DNA of 64,000 nt, taken from assembly GCA_944470555.2 (NCBI GenBank), contig OX104134.1, forward strand, positions 106,386,701 through 106,450,700. Direction: 5' to 3'. Shown here piece after piece: positions 44,231 through 59,200 of the stretch. Position numbers and translations under genes: made by a program. This stretch comes from Heterobilharzia americana. Its lineage: Eukaryota; Platyhelminthes; Trematoda; Strigeidida; Schistosomatidae. Every line of letters starts with the position of its first letter. Position 1 is the first letter of the stretch. The notes beneath the pieces are model-generated. The model worked only from the letters and a program-made list of their open reading frames with translations, was not told the DNA's origin and searched no databases.

Positions 44231-47200
44231 GTAAGTTACTGTCTGGTTGATTCATTTTGTTACCATTTTTTCAATCATATACAATTTGTATCGTGATATT
44301 GGCTGTCAGTGATCAAATCAAGATGTTCATTCAGTCGCTGTGAACATCACTGTTTAGTCCCCTCCATCACTGTAGATCCAGTCTAATGAACCAATATTGT
44401 GAAGTTCAGTCAGTATATGCTTGACGATTTATTTTTGAAGTGGCTATCGGGGATAATCTCATTTCCGTAGTCTGGACCTAATATTACGCGAGGACAACTA
44501 CATTGATAACCACAGGACCCAAATCAAGAGGCCAGTGGTTCGGAAAGTCCAGCCTGAGAAAATACTGGAGAAATAGCCAGAATTTTTACACATTATTCAA
44601 GTAGAATGACCATAGTCACTCGAATTCATTGATTCAATCATACTAAAAAATGTTCAATAAAACAAGTCTAATCCAGCATCTCGACAAAGATTACCTTACT
44701 GAGCTTAACATCTGAAAGCAATATTGCTACAGAAATTTTTACCACTTGTTTCAGATGTCCTGTGAATATATATTATTGGAAAATGAAATGAGATTCACAT
44801 GGTGATTAAATGATTGACCGGTACAAGAGCAAAGGTAATATTAGCCTAGTTACTTCGACAGACACGTTTATCAACCCACTTTTTGCCATGCTGAAAATTT
44901 TATTTACCAAATCCAGCAACAGGTTCTAAAGTGGATTCTCCAACACATCATAGTGTCTTAAACAAGATAAATGGAATATGGTCAGTAGTTTCAGCCTTAT
45001 GTAGTTGATTGCTTCTGAAGTTTCAGACAAATTCGATATTTTGCTCACTACAACTTGCAGCCATTCCAAAGTAAACCGAAGGGAAATAACTTACTTTTTG
45101 TCCATTAAAGCTTTGTGAAGTAGTCATGGTAAACTACAAGTTCCACTAACCAGTTTATGGAGGGAATACTTATCATCTGCCCACTCACATTCAGTGATTG
45201 TGTATTCTCTTGTGATTGGTTAGTTTCGCTTAACAATTGTTGGCCTGCATTTCTGATCATTATTGTAAGTTCTTTCGGAAACACTATCGATAATTGTGGT
45301 TTTCTGAATGTTTCAGTAATATTCGTATTTACAGTGACTGAGACAAAATATCTCTCAACACCGTTGTGTCTTGTCGAGTGATGTTTCATATGTCAGCTAT
45401 GTTTCGTATCAACATTTTTACTTGTTTTATATAGGCTGCGTTTAGTACATTCTTGTCCCTTACTACTATTGGAGTAGAAAACTATACTCCATTATTCAGT
45501 ATTGTTGATTCCACACAACCATTTGAACAGTCAAGTAAGCGATGTCAACATGGAACCAAGCTTATCTGTATAAACAGTCCACGTTGCTACACCTCACATC
45601 AATACAACAAGATGATAAACAGAGAAATAATAATGAAGAAAACATTCACAATTAGTAGGAAATCATACAAAGGGAAGAAGTGGGTATGACGATTAGGAAG
45701 TGTGGGTACATCTGTACCAATAAGATTGATTTTCAACTATACATCGTCTCAAAAACAGTGTCAACAAATGAGCTGTCATTAAAATGAAAACACTAAAAAC
45801 TGATGACTAGTGAATATTAATCAAAATAAGTTTGGAAAAGAAGCTTCGTAACATGAAGACATAATTTTAAACTGAGTTAAGATCAGGCAGAGACATAGCA
45901 ACAAGAATGAGTAACAAACTACTCAAGAAGTGAATAGTGTCAAAACAGAAAGATGAAAAGAAAAAAGGGAAGGAGGTGAAGGAGGAGGGGTTGAACAATA
46001 TTCTTTTGCGTGCATAGTTCACGTTTCTCTATGTGGATGGCAAGAGCTTCGGCGATGTAGAGAATACTACGACATACAGCCTTTCGAAGATTTTTTCTAC
46101 TTTATAGATGACTTTGGACGAGGATGTTCTTGAGATAGCGTGATTCGTGTTCACGATGTGTTAAATTATAGAGCTCTTTATCGCCCTCCTGGTTATCTCT
46201 TTGTAACCACACGCGATAGTGTTCTTGAACTCTTTGGATAACGGTCGCATCGAAAGACCTATACACCTGGTTCCACAAGAGTAGATGAATTCATGTATGC
46301 ACCTATAAGTGGTTAGTTGTGAAAGTTTTTCCTTTCAGTTGTTAGAAATCGATGAATGACAAGAGAATACTAGTCTTGGCGTTGATGCAAAGAATGTTCT
46401 AGTTAGAGTGTTCGGTATCCTCCTTTTTGGAGTGTTAGCAGAAGGATCACCTTTGAAGTTTAGATGGAGTGTCTTTTTTGGCACGGTGGTAGGATTTCTT
46501 TTTGAGGTTTGGGCTTGGTATTTTTAGATTGCAAATGAAATTTTAAAAAATGTTCTTTTTTTCATCTTTTCTAGGATCATCGAAAGGTTCTGTAATTTCA
46601 ATGGCAGTAATACCATGCGATTCAGAACCGTGTTCCTTATACAGGGGCAAAAATTCTACGATATCAATCGATTTTAAAACATGTGAGTCAAAAAAGTCGT
46701 GAACTTCCACTCATGTTATGATCTTTTCAAAGTTACACTTTGTTTTATTTATATACACTTTGGTTATTATGCGTCTATGTACACTCTAAACCTCATATCG
46801 GGTATTTGGATAGTCTGCCAGAAAGGGTATGTTATTCATAAACATCAACGTAAAGAAAGTGTCCGTATTGTACACCACGTTAAGCCAACTGGAAAAATTC
46901 AAACTGCATTGGTTTGTATCTTGTGTTATCCTCTGAAGTCGAAAAGCTTCCCTCTTATTGCTTGACTTCGATAGTTATTAATCAAATATTCGTCAAAAGT
47001 TTCACTTTTAAGCTTTACAGTTTAACCAAGCTTACTTCTAGTTCTTGACTCATCTCTTCTTTGTGACTCGATGTGTAATAAGAGATGGAACTGACGTGAG
47101 TGGTGTCAAGGTCTCAGAGTAACAATCAGTATCAGTCACTCTAACCATCAACTTCATAATCTTATAATAAGTAAGCCAAAATAGTAGGTTGGCTAGTTGT

Positions 47201-50200
47201 ACGCTCTAACCAACTATATAGGATATATCTTCAGAATACACTGAAGAACTTTATTGTAAGTTATTCCCTGAAATCAATTTGAATAAATAGACAGTATTAA
47301 CTGAGTAACACAGTATTATTTACCGCATAATGTTTTGGCCATAACTTATAGTCCATATTTATGTCATGGTAGATTACAGCCTACCAGTTTGTTCAAATTC
47401 TACTCTTATATTCATCCAGATTCAGTTTGTCTATATGGAGATGGTTCAGTAGTTTGTAAGGACATCCAATTAAATTTCGACAGTTACTTCGGAACCCTTT
47501 GCTTAAGCGGCTAAGTAAAATTCACAAAGGCTGAACGGAAAGATGAACAAATAACTTCTCAAAGAAATCCATCAACTCATATTACTACGCACATCATTAA
47601 AGTTGACGACAATAAATCAAACAACAGAGTATAAATTAATGGTTGTTTGCAAAATGTTCTAAATTTCGACAGTTATGATGAATGAACATCTCTACATCAC
47701 AGTGATTGATTTAGGATCAAATCGCCTAGAGTTTTTAACCATTGATTTTTACGGTATCAGAAGACGCGAAACAAGTAGTCCATATGACTCAGAATTCAGA
47801 GACTAGTGCATTGTCTTTGTCTGATCACCCTTAACTTTCTTGCCGTTTAGTCCATTCCTACTTCAACTAACATTGCTCTTCAGGGTATGTGCTGATTCAG
47901 TATGTGCAACACCTGTCCAATCCATCTCATTCAGTGTAGGTTCATGATCCCTTTAACTGACTTACTCTTTTTGCCAAGTACCCCACAACTACCCTTAATA
48001 CTGCTTACATAGTTGTTCTTATATATATGACTGATACAATGGATATACCTATGATCAAAAAGCCCATTAATTTCTTGTGTCTTCTTCTTTCAAAGATTAT
48101 GTCTCAGTCATGAAGGTTAATAGAACAGTCTGCTATGTAGCAAACTCTTCGTTCGATATAAAGTCAGATACCTTACTGGCGCCATAAGTGGTGGAGTTTG
48201 GCAAATGCCGAAGTGACCTTTTGAATCCAAGCTCAGATTCTGTCAGTAGCCCATCTTAGCTGATGCAACTTCCTAAGTAAGTGAGGTGGTGTTTGTATCC
48301 CACCACTTCACTTTTAAAACTTAAACCCGAGGTCGCTGCACACCAGTCCTTAGATACCTGGTGGTTTGACACAGCCTTCTCAAATTGAGTGAGAAATCAA
48401 AGACTTGCATCTGGGTCTGGTTCAGGCTGAGGATGAATTGCGGGCGTCTAAAGATTGTCTGTAAACTAACTGGTCTGTTGTTGTAAGTGTTCTATCCAAC
48501 TTTCAAGCCACCTGTCCTGAAAACCTCTTAGGTACCGGTACGTTTCAATGGCTATCATCTGTTTCACATCAGTCTCATACAGAGGCCAACATAATTACCA
48601 AGTATCACCTAAGGCTGATGCCTTTTACATCTCATTAACTTTTTCTACCTACCGCTGCTCCTGATTTTTATGCTGACTCTTTTGCACTTGATCTTTACAC
48701 TGCTTTCGCTTCTCACTGTAATCACTGCTACACCACATGAATCTTCTCAAGTCGACCAGTTTACACAATACATCGTAGATACACAGGTGTTTACAAAATT
48801 TTGTTATCGGTTACTAGCTATCTTTACCACTTCCTTCATGCCAGATTATCTATGTTGCCAAATATCATCTGAATGCCAATTCTGACCATATTCAGATATG
48901 TTCCTAACTGCTTCTCCACCCCCAGCCCCTGAATACTAGCTGAATATCTTCATTCCATATTAGATTTGTTTATTTGATTTATAACACACAGTGATGCAGT
49001 ATTATTTATTTAATGACATCGTCAGCATAAATTATTGCTCATAATTATATCATTATGATATGAAAGACCTATATCAATGAATATCTTCATCTTTCATTAG
49101 ATCACAGACAGAAATAACTGCTGACCGTTTCAATATGATTCTCCCCCCTCTCTAATGCAGTTAGATTGGGATGAGAAGCCTTGACTTGGAAGCCAGTGTG
49201 AGTACGACCAAGTGGTAGTAACACATCACGAATTCACATGGTAGTCGGGCAAAACCCTTGTTGGCTGGAGTAATAAAAACAGCAGTTGGGCCTCGTAGGT
49301 CAATTAGTAGAGCACTTGGCCGGAAAACCGATGGTCGTTGGTTTGAATCCTGCCACCGTCCAAATTTCTAATTCACTTTCAATCATCACTCAGCGTAGAT
49401 GCTAGTGTGCCGAAATTCGGCTACCTTAGTCAAAATGATAATATTTATTTGCAACTGGTATGTTACTGAAAGAAACAAGAAGACAGATACGAAGGTAGGA
49501 ATACGTGATATCAAAAAGTGGGACAGTAGTCGCTAAATATGGTGCAACTTACACTAAAACCATCATTTGCAAAATGTACTTCATTTCCTCTTCTGCTTCT
49601 CTTTTGATTTGTCCTTCATAGGCCTGTGTTGTCTCTTGCCGCATTGCTGGTAATTCTTTATGATTTCTGCCACCCTCTCAACATGTACTATTTATATCCA
49701 CTCTTATCAGCAATGCCCACTACACTCGTCTCCCCGTCAAAATTTCGGGCTTGCAAACGTGTTGATCGCCTTGGTGTTCACGCAGTGTTTCGTCTTTTTC
49801 CCACCGCTTCCTTTTTTGAAGTAGGCTGGCGTTTACTCTTTTCTCTTTGTCCTTTTTTTGGTGATATAAACTGATCCGCGTCTCTCGGTAATGATTTATG
49901 GTCCTTCTCACTTCTGGCGTAGTTTCCTTCTACCATATTCACCTTCTGATGTATATACTCGTTCGTTACATTTCATCTGATTTCCGACCTCAAATAGTTT
50001 CCATTTACTTCTTTCTCTCTGCTCAGATTTTTCAGCATCAGTCTTCTGCTTTTGTTCCACATTTCTGATAGCCTGTTTCCCCTCCTCTCTCAATCTTCCC
50101 ATGTTCCACGGCTGTTGTTGGGGCCAGGGCTTACTATACATTGGGAGCCGTTGTTTCCTGCTAAACATAAACTGGGACGACAAGTTCTTGGTTGTTCTTT

Positions 50201-53200
50201 GTGCCGAAGCACGATGAGCTAATAATATTAACGGCAGTTCCGTCTCCCAATTTCCTCCTTTCGAAGCCAGCCACTCCTTAGGTGTACGGTTATTCCGTTC
50301 TATCAAACCATTAGTCTGAGGGTGGTACGGCGTCGTTTTTATCCTCTTGATATCAAGCTGTTCCAAAAAGAATTTGAATATGTCACTCTCAAAACAAGGA
50401 TCTTGGTCGGTCAATTTCATTTCGGCACACCGTGGTCTGTGACAATATGCCGAATCACGGCTGCGGTCACTGTCTTCACGCGTTGATCAGGAATCGCCAT
50501 CGTGTAGCATGCTCCGTCATCACCAACAGGTATTGGTTGCCACTAGCTGTCTATAGAAACGGTCCCACTACGTTCACAGACCACAGGTCACCAACTCCCT
50601 ACACTGGAATCGACTGGAGCGGCTGTCGTACATACCTATCACCTTTCATCAGTTGACAATGAGGACAACCCAGCACGTGTTTAGCAACATCTCTCATACC
50701 TGGCCAGCATGCACTTTGTTTGAGGCCGGCTGTCCGTGAGACACTTGTATGAGCTAACTGGTGGCATTCTTGTATCATTTTGTTGAGTAGACATTTCGGA
50801 ATCACTGCCAACCAGGTCCCATTGTTTTCTCGGCATGTCAGCATCCCATAAGTATTCATCCGTAGGCGTTCTTTCTGCGTCAACAACTTTCTCAACTCTT
50901 TATTTCCCACAGATGTTTGTGTCTTCATTCCTTCACTTATGGTTTTTATCACTTCTTTAAGTGTAAGGTTCAACTTTTGAAGGCGAATACGCTTAAATGG
51001 GTCCCGTTCCACTGCATGTACACCGTATGCGATCTTAGATGGTTCATTTTCTTCGTCTGACCTTGATGAGAAGTCTGCCAACCAGTTTTCTTTAACTGTC
51101 ACATGGACGATTGTGAAATCATATTCTTGCAGTTGTAACATCCAACATGATAATTTTCCTCTGGGGTCTCCCGCTGTCTTAAGCCACTGTAAAAGTTTAT
51201 GATCAGTTTCAATATGGAATAGTTGACCAAGGAGGTACGATCTCCATTTATCAAGCGCCCAAACTATCGGCAGACATTCCTTTTCAACTGTGGAATATTT
51301 CTGTTCTGTAGGTGTCAGGATACGGCTGTCATACTCCACTTCTCCTTCAGTCTATCTCAGAACTGCCCTATTCCATATCACTTGCATCGTTTGACACAAT
51401 GAGTGGCTTCCCGAGTGTTGGTAGTTTTAAAGTCATCTGCCAGTCACTTAGCCGTTCCTTAATGTAATCAAACTTTTTCTGTGTCTCTTCTGTCCACGTA
51501 AACTTGGGGTTATCAAGAAACTTATATAAACTTGCTGCTATCTCATTGGACTTTTTGAGGAACCGACTGTAGAATGCTCCTCTACCCAAGAACTGTCGCA
51601 GTTTCCTCTTGGAATTCGGCACTGGAATAGTTCTGACTGTCAGAATTTTCCCAGGTAATCATTTTATTTCACCGTCTCCAACTTTATATCCCAGTAATGT
51701 AACACTCTTCTTGACTACTTGAGATTTTGTCTTATTGATGTGAAGTCCGAACTCATCAATACATCTTAAAACAGCTTCCATGTGTCAAAGATGCTCTACT
51801 TCCGTCTAACTGTACACCACTACGTTGTCACCACACACCTCTACATTTTCTAAATTCTTCAGCAACAACATCATCATCCGTCTAAATGTAAGTGGCGCGC
51901 CTACAAGACCAAATGGGATTCGCTTGAATTGGCATTGCTTCTTGCCCCCAATAAATGCTGTTTTCTCTTTATCGCCTTTTATTGGTAGTTGCCAGTAGCC
52001 TGAGCGGAGGTCCAGAAGTGTAAATACTTTTGCATTCTGCAGACGATCCAGTGTTTCAGCTACCGTCAGCATGGCACACGGCTTCAGTTGCGTTATATTA
52101 TTTAACTCTCGGAAACCAACGCAGAATCTATATTTTCGTTTGACTTTCTTACTAAACGTACTGACTAACTGTACGGGCTATCAGCCACTTCAATAATACC
52201 TTCGTTTGGCATTTCCTGAACCTGACGTCCAACTTATTCTAAGTGGCATGATATTCACCGTGTTGTAAATGTTGTCATTGCTTGACTTGTCACTGGGATT
52301 TCATGCTGAACCTTGGCACAGTATCCGTAGGAGTCCGGTCTCCATCTCCTGTGAACAATCTGTCGTATTTCCTAATCAACTTCATGATGTTTAGCGCTTC
52401 TGAGTGTGGTGCTCTTGATACCTTAACCACTGCTACCTCGCTGTTTTCCTGCATCGTGAACGACCCGTATTTCGTCGCCACTATTCCTATTCTCGTGTTA
52501 ATAACTGCCCCCACTTCTCTCAGGAAATTCACACCTAGGATTGGCCGTTGTAGACGATGGTCACAATGAATAGAAATCTAATTTTCCGAATTCCGATCTC
52601 AACGACACAATCTGATAAGTCTGCAATTTCTAATACATGTCCCCAACAGTGTGGACCGTTAGCGAACATGGTCTTCTTATGTTCTGAGACTGATTCTTAT
52701 CTATTAGTGAGACTGCCGCCCCCGTATCCATGAGATATATGATCTCCCGATCATTTATTCACATTCTAGCATACACAGCACCTCGATCTATGGCCTCTAC
52801 GTCATCTAGTCTGGTTGGAAAAACAGAACTCATGTTATATCGTTCAAAACGTTTCCTTTTTCGCCTCTCTCGACAGTTTCTTTGCCAGTGTCCAGGTTTT
52901 CGGCATGCAAAGCATTTACTCTGTCTGTCGATATTCATTCGAAGTGCAACCACCTCTTCCTGAGGGTTGTGGATTTATTCTTCCCAATTATTTACCACTG
53001 GTGACTCCACTGCAGTACTCATTAGCTGTCTGGTCACCTTGGCCATCTAAATAATGTCCGTCAGTTGGGCTGCGTTGACTAGTGGTAACTGCTTGGCGAT
53101 GACATTCGGAATATTTTCGGTGAACTGTGCAGCCAGCAACTGTTCTTGGGAGTCGTCATCCAACGTGGAAAGTGCTCACTGAAGTAGTTTTGTCAAGTTC

Positions 53201-56200
53201 ACAGCCAATACCAGGAGACCTTCGTCTATTCCAATTTCCGTGCTCCGGAACTGCTGCATTATCAGCTCCCTGTCCACTGGGCTGTCGAACTCCACTTCCA
53301 GTCGTTCAACCATTCTCAGCCAAGTCTCCTTCCCATCTCCACGTCCCCACCGTCATACGCTGCCTTCGCTCTACGCCTCAGCAACTTGCTCATCACCAAG
53401 ACCTCCGGCCCTGGATCCCGAACACCCACCAGCTGTGACACCAACTCGAAGTCCCTGATAAAGACCTTGATGTCTGTATCTCCGAATAGTGCAGCCCACG
53501 AAATCTTCATCACGTGCCGAGGTGGCAACACCAATTGAAAGAAGCAAGAAGATAGATACGAAGGTAAACCGTGCACTAAAACAGTCGTTCGCAAAATGTG
53601 CTTCATTTCCTCTTCTGCTTCTCTTTTGATTTGTCCTTCATAGGCCTGTGTTGTCTCTTGCCGTATTGCTGGTAATTCTTTATGATTTCTGCCACCCTTT
53701 CAACATATACTACTTATATTCATTCTTTACAGCAACGCCGACTACAGTATAATCGCAGACAAGGTGAGAATCTTTCGATTTATATTTTTAAGTTAATGCC
53801 GACCAATGACAATTGATTGTCATGATGAAATTGCAAGAAATAATCCCCTTTGAAATAGTGGAGAATGTTTGTAGCTCAGGTGGATGGGCTTGGTTATATT
53901 GTGTTACCTGAGCTGGGTTGTTTAATCGTGAAGCTTTCATCGTCCTTTTAGACGACATCATCAACACAAACTTCAGGATGATCCCCTTTATTGTTCTTCA
54001 GCATGAGATTCCATGGATATGCCTAAAATTGACTTTTAATTCACTGTTTACTTCTGTGGCGAAACTAACAGCTTTTTAAGTTGGTTTGCTTGAAATTGAA
54101 GACTACGACAGACATCAACAAGTGTCACAACATCTTTTACTCTTTGTCGATCCACTGACATAACTATTAATCGGTGTTCAGCCAAGAAGCGTGCATTTTG
54201 CCACAGAAATCTTGCTTAACCTAAATCAGTGTTCTTCAGAAGCTAGGTATTGAAACTCCAGACTCCATCAAGATGAATTATACAGAGTCACCAAGTCGGT
54301 CTAAAAAGATATGGTATCGGAAACTGTGATATACGCTTTTTCAATACTTTCAAGCTCCCCATACCGTGGGAGCCAATGCTTATCTGAGGTAGGTGAAATG
54401 GAAGGCGGGTTAGCCATACATGAATGAAAAGGTCATATAAGGTCAACTTCATGCTGTTTTGCAAGAGGTTGTGTTGGTGTTCAAATTCGTAGAGCTGCAT
54501 CCATCCCCAAAAAACTCTATCACCATGGATCAAAACAGAGTGGATATTTTCAAAAGGTGTCAGAGCCTAAGTGATGGCTATCCGAGGGAAACACCTTCCT
54601 TTCAACACTCTCACATCCAGTCAGTTGCCTGACTTCTCTCTCAGATACTGTGGCACTGGCTGCCGTTTTGATAAAATATGACTTAAGAGAACAAGTTTCT
54701 TGGTCATTATGGCTCTTTGGAGCATTACGATATACAAACCTGATCGCCACACTACGATATTAGTTGTCGGTGGAACAAAGACAGAACTACTTATCTATAT
54801 ACAAGTCCAATTGCAGCTTATGGAACTTGGTGAATTTAGTCTCAATTAAGTGCTGTATAACTTCCACTAAAAAAATATTCAACGTTGACTCAATTTAAAG
54901 ATTGCTCCTTTCACTGGTACAAAAAATGAATCAACCTTGCTAATTTACCTTTGTAGGAGGAGGGGTGTGACATTATTTTTGACGATATCAGCTTACATAA
55001 ATGATGATCGTGAGCTTTTGCTATAATAACTCATTGAAGATGATTTCTTTCAGTTGATAAATAGTTTAACCACTAGATGAAATTCTATTCAGCTCGTTAC
55101 TTAGCTACTGTGTTGTCAGTATATGCTTAGAATCTATCCAATGACAGGTTTTACCATTTACCGACAAAAAAATCTCTAGTTTGGTACATACACTTGAAAT
55201 GTGAGATTTGACTGCTAATCACATCTAGTTTTCACTTCTATATGATAAAGTATTTATTTCAACGATCACCTTTTTAAATAGAGTGAATAAATCGGTGGCT
55301 AAGATTCCATTATTTGGAATGGAATTTGAGGATAAAATTCTTAAAGGATTATTTATTGAAAATGATGAATAGGGGTTATGTATTATCACTTTCAAACCAA
55401 AATAACCGAAAATATCGAAACATCCTAACAGGAGCCCATATACCAGTTAGGGCTGATCAGTTCGACCAATTCAAAGACGGTAAATTACGTGGCATGGTGT
55501 ACTTTAGTAAGTGTCTATAAAGTATATTAAAGATTCTTCTCTTCATTTTCAGTAGTTAACCTCTTCTATTGTATTTCAGTGCTATACACCAGTGTAAGCA
55601 AGGCTTTCTGTTCGCAGAATGCCCCATCTGAAATAGTAATCAATAAAAATCCAAGTGTAGCTAACGCTTATTGTGCCAAGTATGGAAATAAACTTACTAA
55701 CTAAGATAAAAAGACCCTTCTCAATCTGAATGTCCACTGTTGAAACATATTGACAGTTGAATATGTACCAGGAAAGGTGGATTGTTTTCTAAAGTTGACT
55801 ATGTCAGATGGGGGAGCCAATCATCAATAGCAGTGCTCCACCTATGTTTCCTGCTTATTGAGATTCTTCAGTAAGGTACATCTGCAACCTAGAGGGAACT
55901 GATGTCTTCTGTGAGATTCAAAACCACTTCACCCAGTGCTGTAGTCACAGACCTTATCATTGAGGTTTTCAGACTGTGACTGACCGCCTGTGGGAGTGAT
56001 CTAGATACACTGATTGGTCACCGAAAAGTAACTAATTTCATCTTGTCTAGTCCTCAGTGCTGATCGGATTCGATTCATCTCTATTTTGCAATACGGCCAC
56101 CAGGTTAGGAGGCTCACCATCCCTATTCACTTTTGATGGATTTTTGTTGGTTGAAGTCAGTCGACAGGAAGTCATGCCCACCTAGTTTTCATGCTTGTTG

Positions 56201-59200
56201 GAACTCGTCAGCAAAGCCCATCTGCAGCCTGTAGGGAAGTGATGTTCCCTGTGAGAGATTTGAACTAGTGCCACCCAGTACTGAAGACAGAGACAATATC
56301 ACCGAGCTATTCAAACTGTGAATGACCTCCTGTAGGACTGTATTGAATATGTTGATCAGTCTTTGGGCAGCAATCATTTTCACCCTGTCTGGTTCTGAGT
56401 ACTGACCATATTTTATCAATTAATTAGCAGTGTATCCACCAAGCTAGGTCACTCAGCACCATCGTGTTGATGAGTTCCAACAAGCATGAAACTTAGGTTC
56501 AGGACTTCCTCCCAACCGCTTACAACCATCTAACGTCACTCAAAGTGCAGCTTGGCGTTGAGTCCCCCAGCCAATGACTTTAAAAATTGATTGATACAAT
56601 TAAACACTCAACACCACGCAACATGAAAGCGGTTAATCTCCAGTGAACAATCAATGCACCCATAGTCCTTTCATCAGTTAACTGTCAAGAAGAAATGGGA
56701 AGCTAATATAAAATCTTATTTTTAGCCATACCAAGTTGTAAACTCCACTTTCATATAGTCTTTGCTAGCTGCAAATATCTTCCTTTATTCAGCCTTTTAA
56801 TTTTGTATGTGTTTAAACGAATAAATTATGTTCGTGACTATGAAGGGTTGTGCATTCGAGATGTGTTACAGTGGAAGTTGACGAAGAACAGTTACTCAGA
56901 ACTGCCATTCAGCCTAGTGTCTGTTTTGTTCAATTTATAGGTCAACTCTTCTACACAAGCATTAATCTCATCCTTTGTTTCACACAATACAAAGATTTTC
57001 AGAGAACTACAAGAAAAAGAAAATTAAGTGAGATGATAGTTTGTTGTGCATGTTCACTATGCATGTGCATTTCATGGAACGGAAGCAAATGCTCCTCATG
57101 AAAAGTGTTCTAAGTCATCCCCACAAACAATAATCATTTTACGACGTTCTATAAATATCACCATTCCAATCATTTTATTCAGCATGACAGATAATGTGAT
57201 GTGTAGGAAAAAATAATCAGACAGCAGGAAATTAGTTTTCACTGAAAGTCGGAGTCAGTTGACAATTCAGTGAAAACCTGGAGGTACCGTAAATAAGTTT
57301 CATCACATGAAAGGTTTCATAGAGAACCTTGGACTTTGTGCTGTTTGATGTGAGTAACTGATACTCTCACTTACCATTGAGTGGCTAATCAATCCAAAGT
57401 AGACTATGGAATACCCCAGTTTCTCCGTTAGCCAAATTTGTCTGGAGAAATTGAAACTTACTCTAAATCAAGTGAGCAATGTTGAAGTTGGCTGTTTGAT
57501 GACAATGAAAGGTAAATCTTAATGTCGGATAAAATTAGTTGAATTTGCTGAGTGTTGGTCACTGAGCTCCAGCCAATTAATTACCTGTCAACTTTCCCCC
57601 ACCCCACTTCTGATGGGTTAAAAAACGCATAAAATGAATGAAGCATTTCCAAACTACTCACAAACAATGCAGTTCACGTTGAGTTGTTTGTCAGCTGTTC
57701 ACTTGTGGTACCAACATAATTTCCTTTGACAACAATCCAGTTAAATAGATGATGTGTTTATTTGTTTGTGATGACAATGGTAACCTCGAAAATTTGCTTT
57801 AAAACTTTCAATAGTTTCCATCCTTTGTTTATCTTAAGTCTACAAACAGATTCAAACCTGAAATGGACAGTTTATCAAATTCCAAAGTGTGTCACCTCAT
57901 CCATTCACTTTCTATACGAATAAGAAAAATTTGTGTGACGGATTCTATCATTGATCAAGTGAAAAAAAATGTGAGAAATTCTGGGAAAAAATATTCACCC
58001 ATAGAAATTTGAAAAGCTATCGTAGAACGCTTATATATCACTCTGAGACGGATTTTATCACTGAACCTCGGATTCAGGTGTCATAATGCACCAGATATCT
58101 CTAGGAAGAGACTATCAAGATCAATAAGTAGGATATTTTTTTGGCTATTAATCTTAGAACCATATTTTCATATCAGGAACTTATTCGTCAGTACCCAACG
58201 AATAATCTGCAGCGTTGGGTCACATCACCTTATGTGTATCACCCTACTTGTTCCTATGAGCTCAGGTATACCGACTGTACCATCCGCCAGCTTGTGAAAC
58301 ATATTCGTGAACAGTATCCAGCTTCGCTGACAAGAAGGCGATGGAAATGTATCTTCACGTGTATAACTCGAATCTCCCACAGGGGATATGAATTCCTTGC
58401 AGGTTGCAAATGTGCCTTGCTGACGAGTTCCAACAAGCATGAAAACTAGGTGGGCATGACTTCCTGTCGACTGACTTCAACCAACAAAAATCCATCAAAA
58501 GTGAATAGGGATGGTGAGCCTCCTAACCTGGTGGCCGTATTGCAAAATAGAGATGAATCGAATCCGATCAGCACTGAGGACTAGACAAGATGAAATTAGC
58601 TACTCTTAAGTGACCAATGACTGTAGACAGTGCTCATCATTATTCAGGATGTTTGCAGAAAGGCTCACTTTTCTAATAAACGTGACGTCCTTATCTCTAC
58701 CATGAGTCTTGGAATAGGTCGAAACAAGTATTTTCAACTCTGGGATTTTCAGTGGTTGTTTGAATCATTTTCATTGCAGTATAAGTCATCCTAGAAACTG
58801 TTGTGTTTTCTTCTTATTTCTTTTTCGACAGTGTCTAATGTTACGAAGGCGAATGCCGTAGTACATGGAATAATTGCAGGCCTACCAATACCATTCACCC
58901 TACCCAATCCTAATGTTTGTGATTTTGTCAGCCCATCGTGTCCACTGAAGTCCACTGAAGGAAAGTACACTTATAAGTATGCAATGCTGACTTCCAATGA
59001 ATATCCCCCGGTAAGAATTTTATCTTTTCGCTCTGCATTTGTAACTAACTATACTGTGAAATTCACATGTAGATTCACAAATGAGGGATTCAACTCAGCC
59101 CGTTAGCTATGTGGTCAATCAGCACTGGCTGTTGGCTTTCTGTGGATGAGAATTCACAACGGTCCCCGTTTATTGACCTTAGTTGATTCTACTGGGATTC

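Larger units (their letters stand above)
49461..53746 (-). mobile_element. Ty3/gypsy LTR retrotransposon, dead (in intron 2)
   Basis: Minus-strand element bounded by direct repeats (LTRs) at 49461-49724 and about 53526-53746. In 5' to 3' order: Gag-like region, CCHC knuckle, protease DTG, RT, RNase H, integrase zinc-binding and catalytic parts; this order is Ty3/gypsy. The RT active site reads CGDN instead of YxDD and frames are broken throughout. It lies antisense to the host gene in its second intron. No clean target duplication: GGTA precedes and GTAT follows. Confidence 0.9.

Noticed and set aside
45105..45389. Opposing ORFs in intron 1
   Set aside because: Overlapping open frames without domains inside a well-supported intron.
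49288..49355. tRNA gene (A and B boxes present)
   Set aside because: Acceptor stem does not pair and the sequence continues into a SINE tail shared with 30036-30190.
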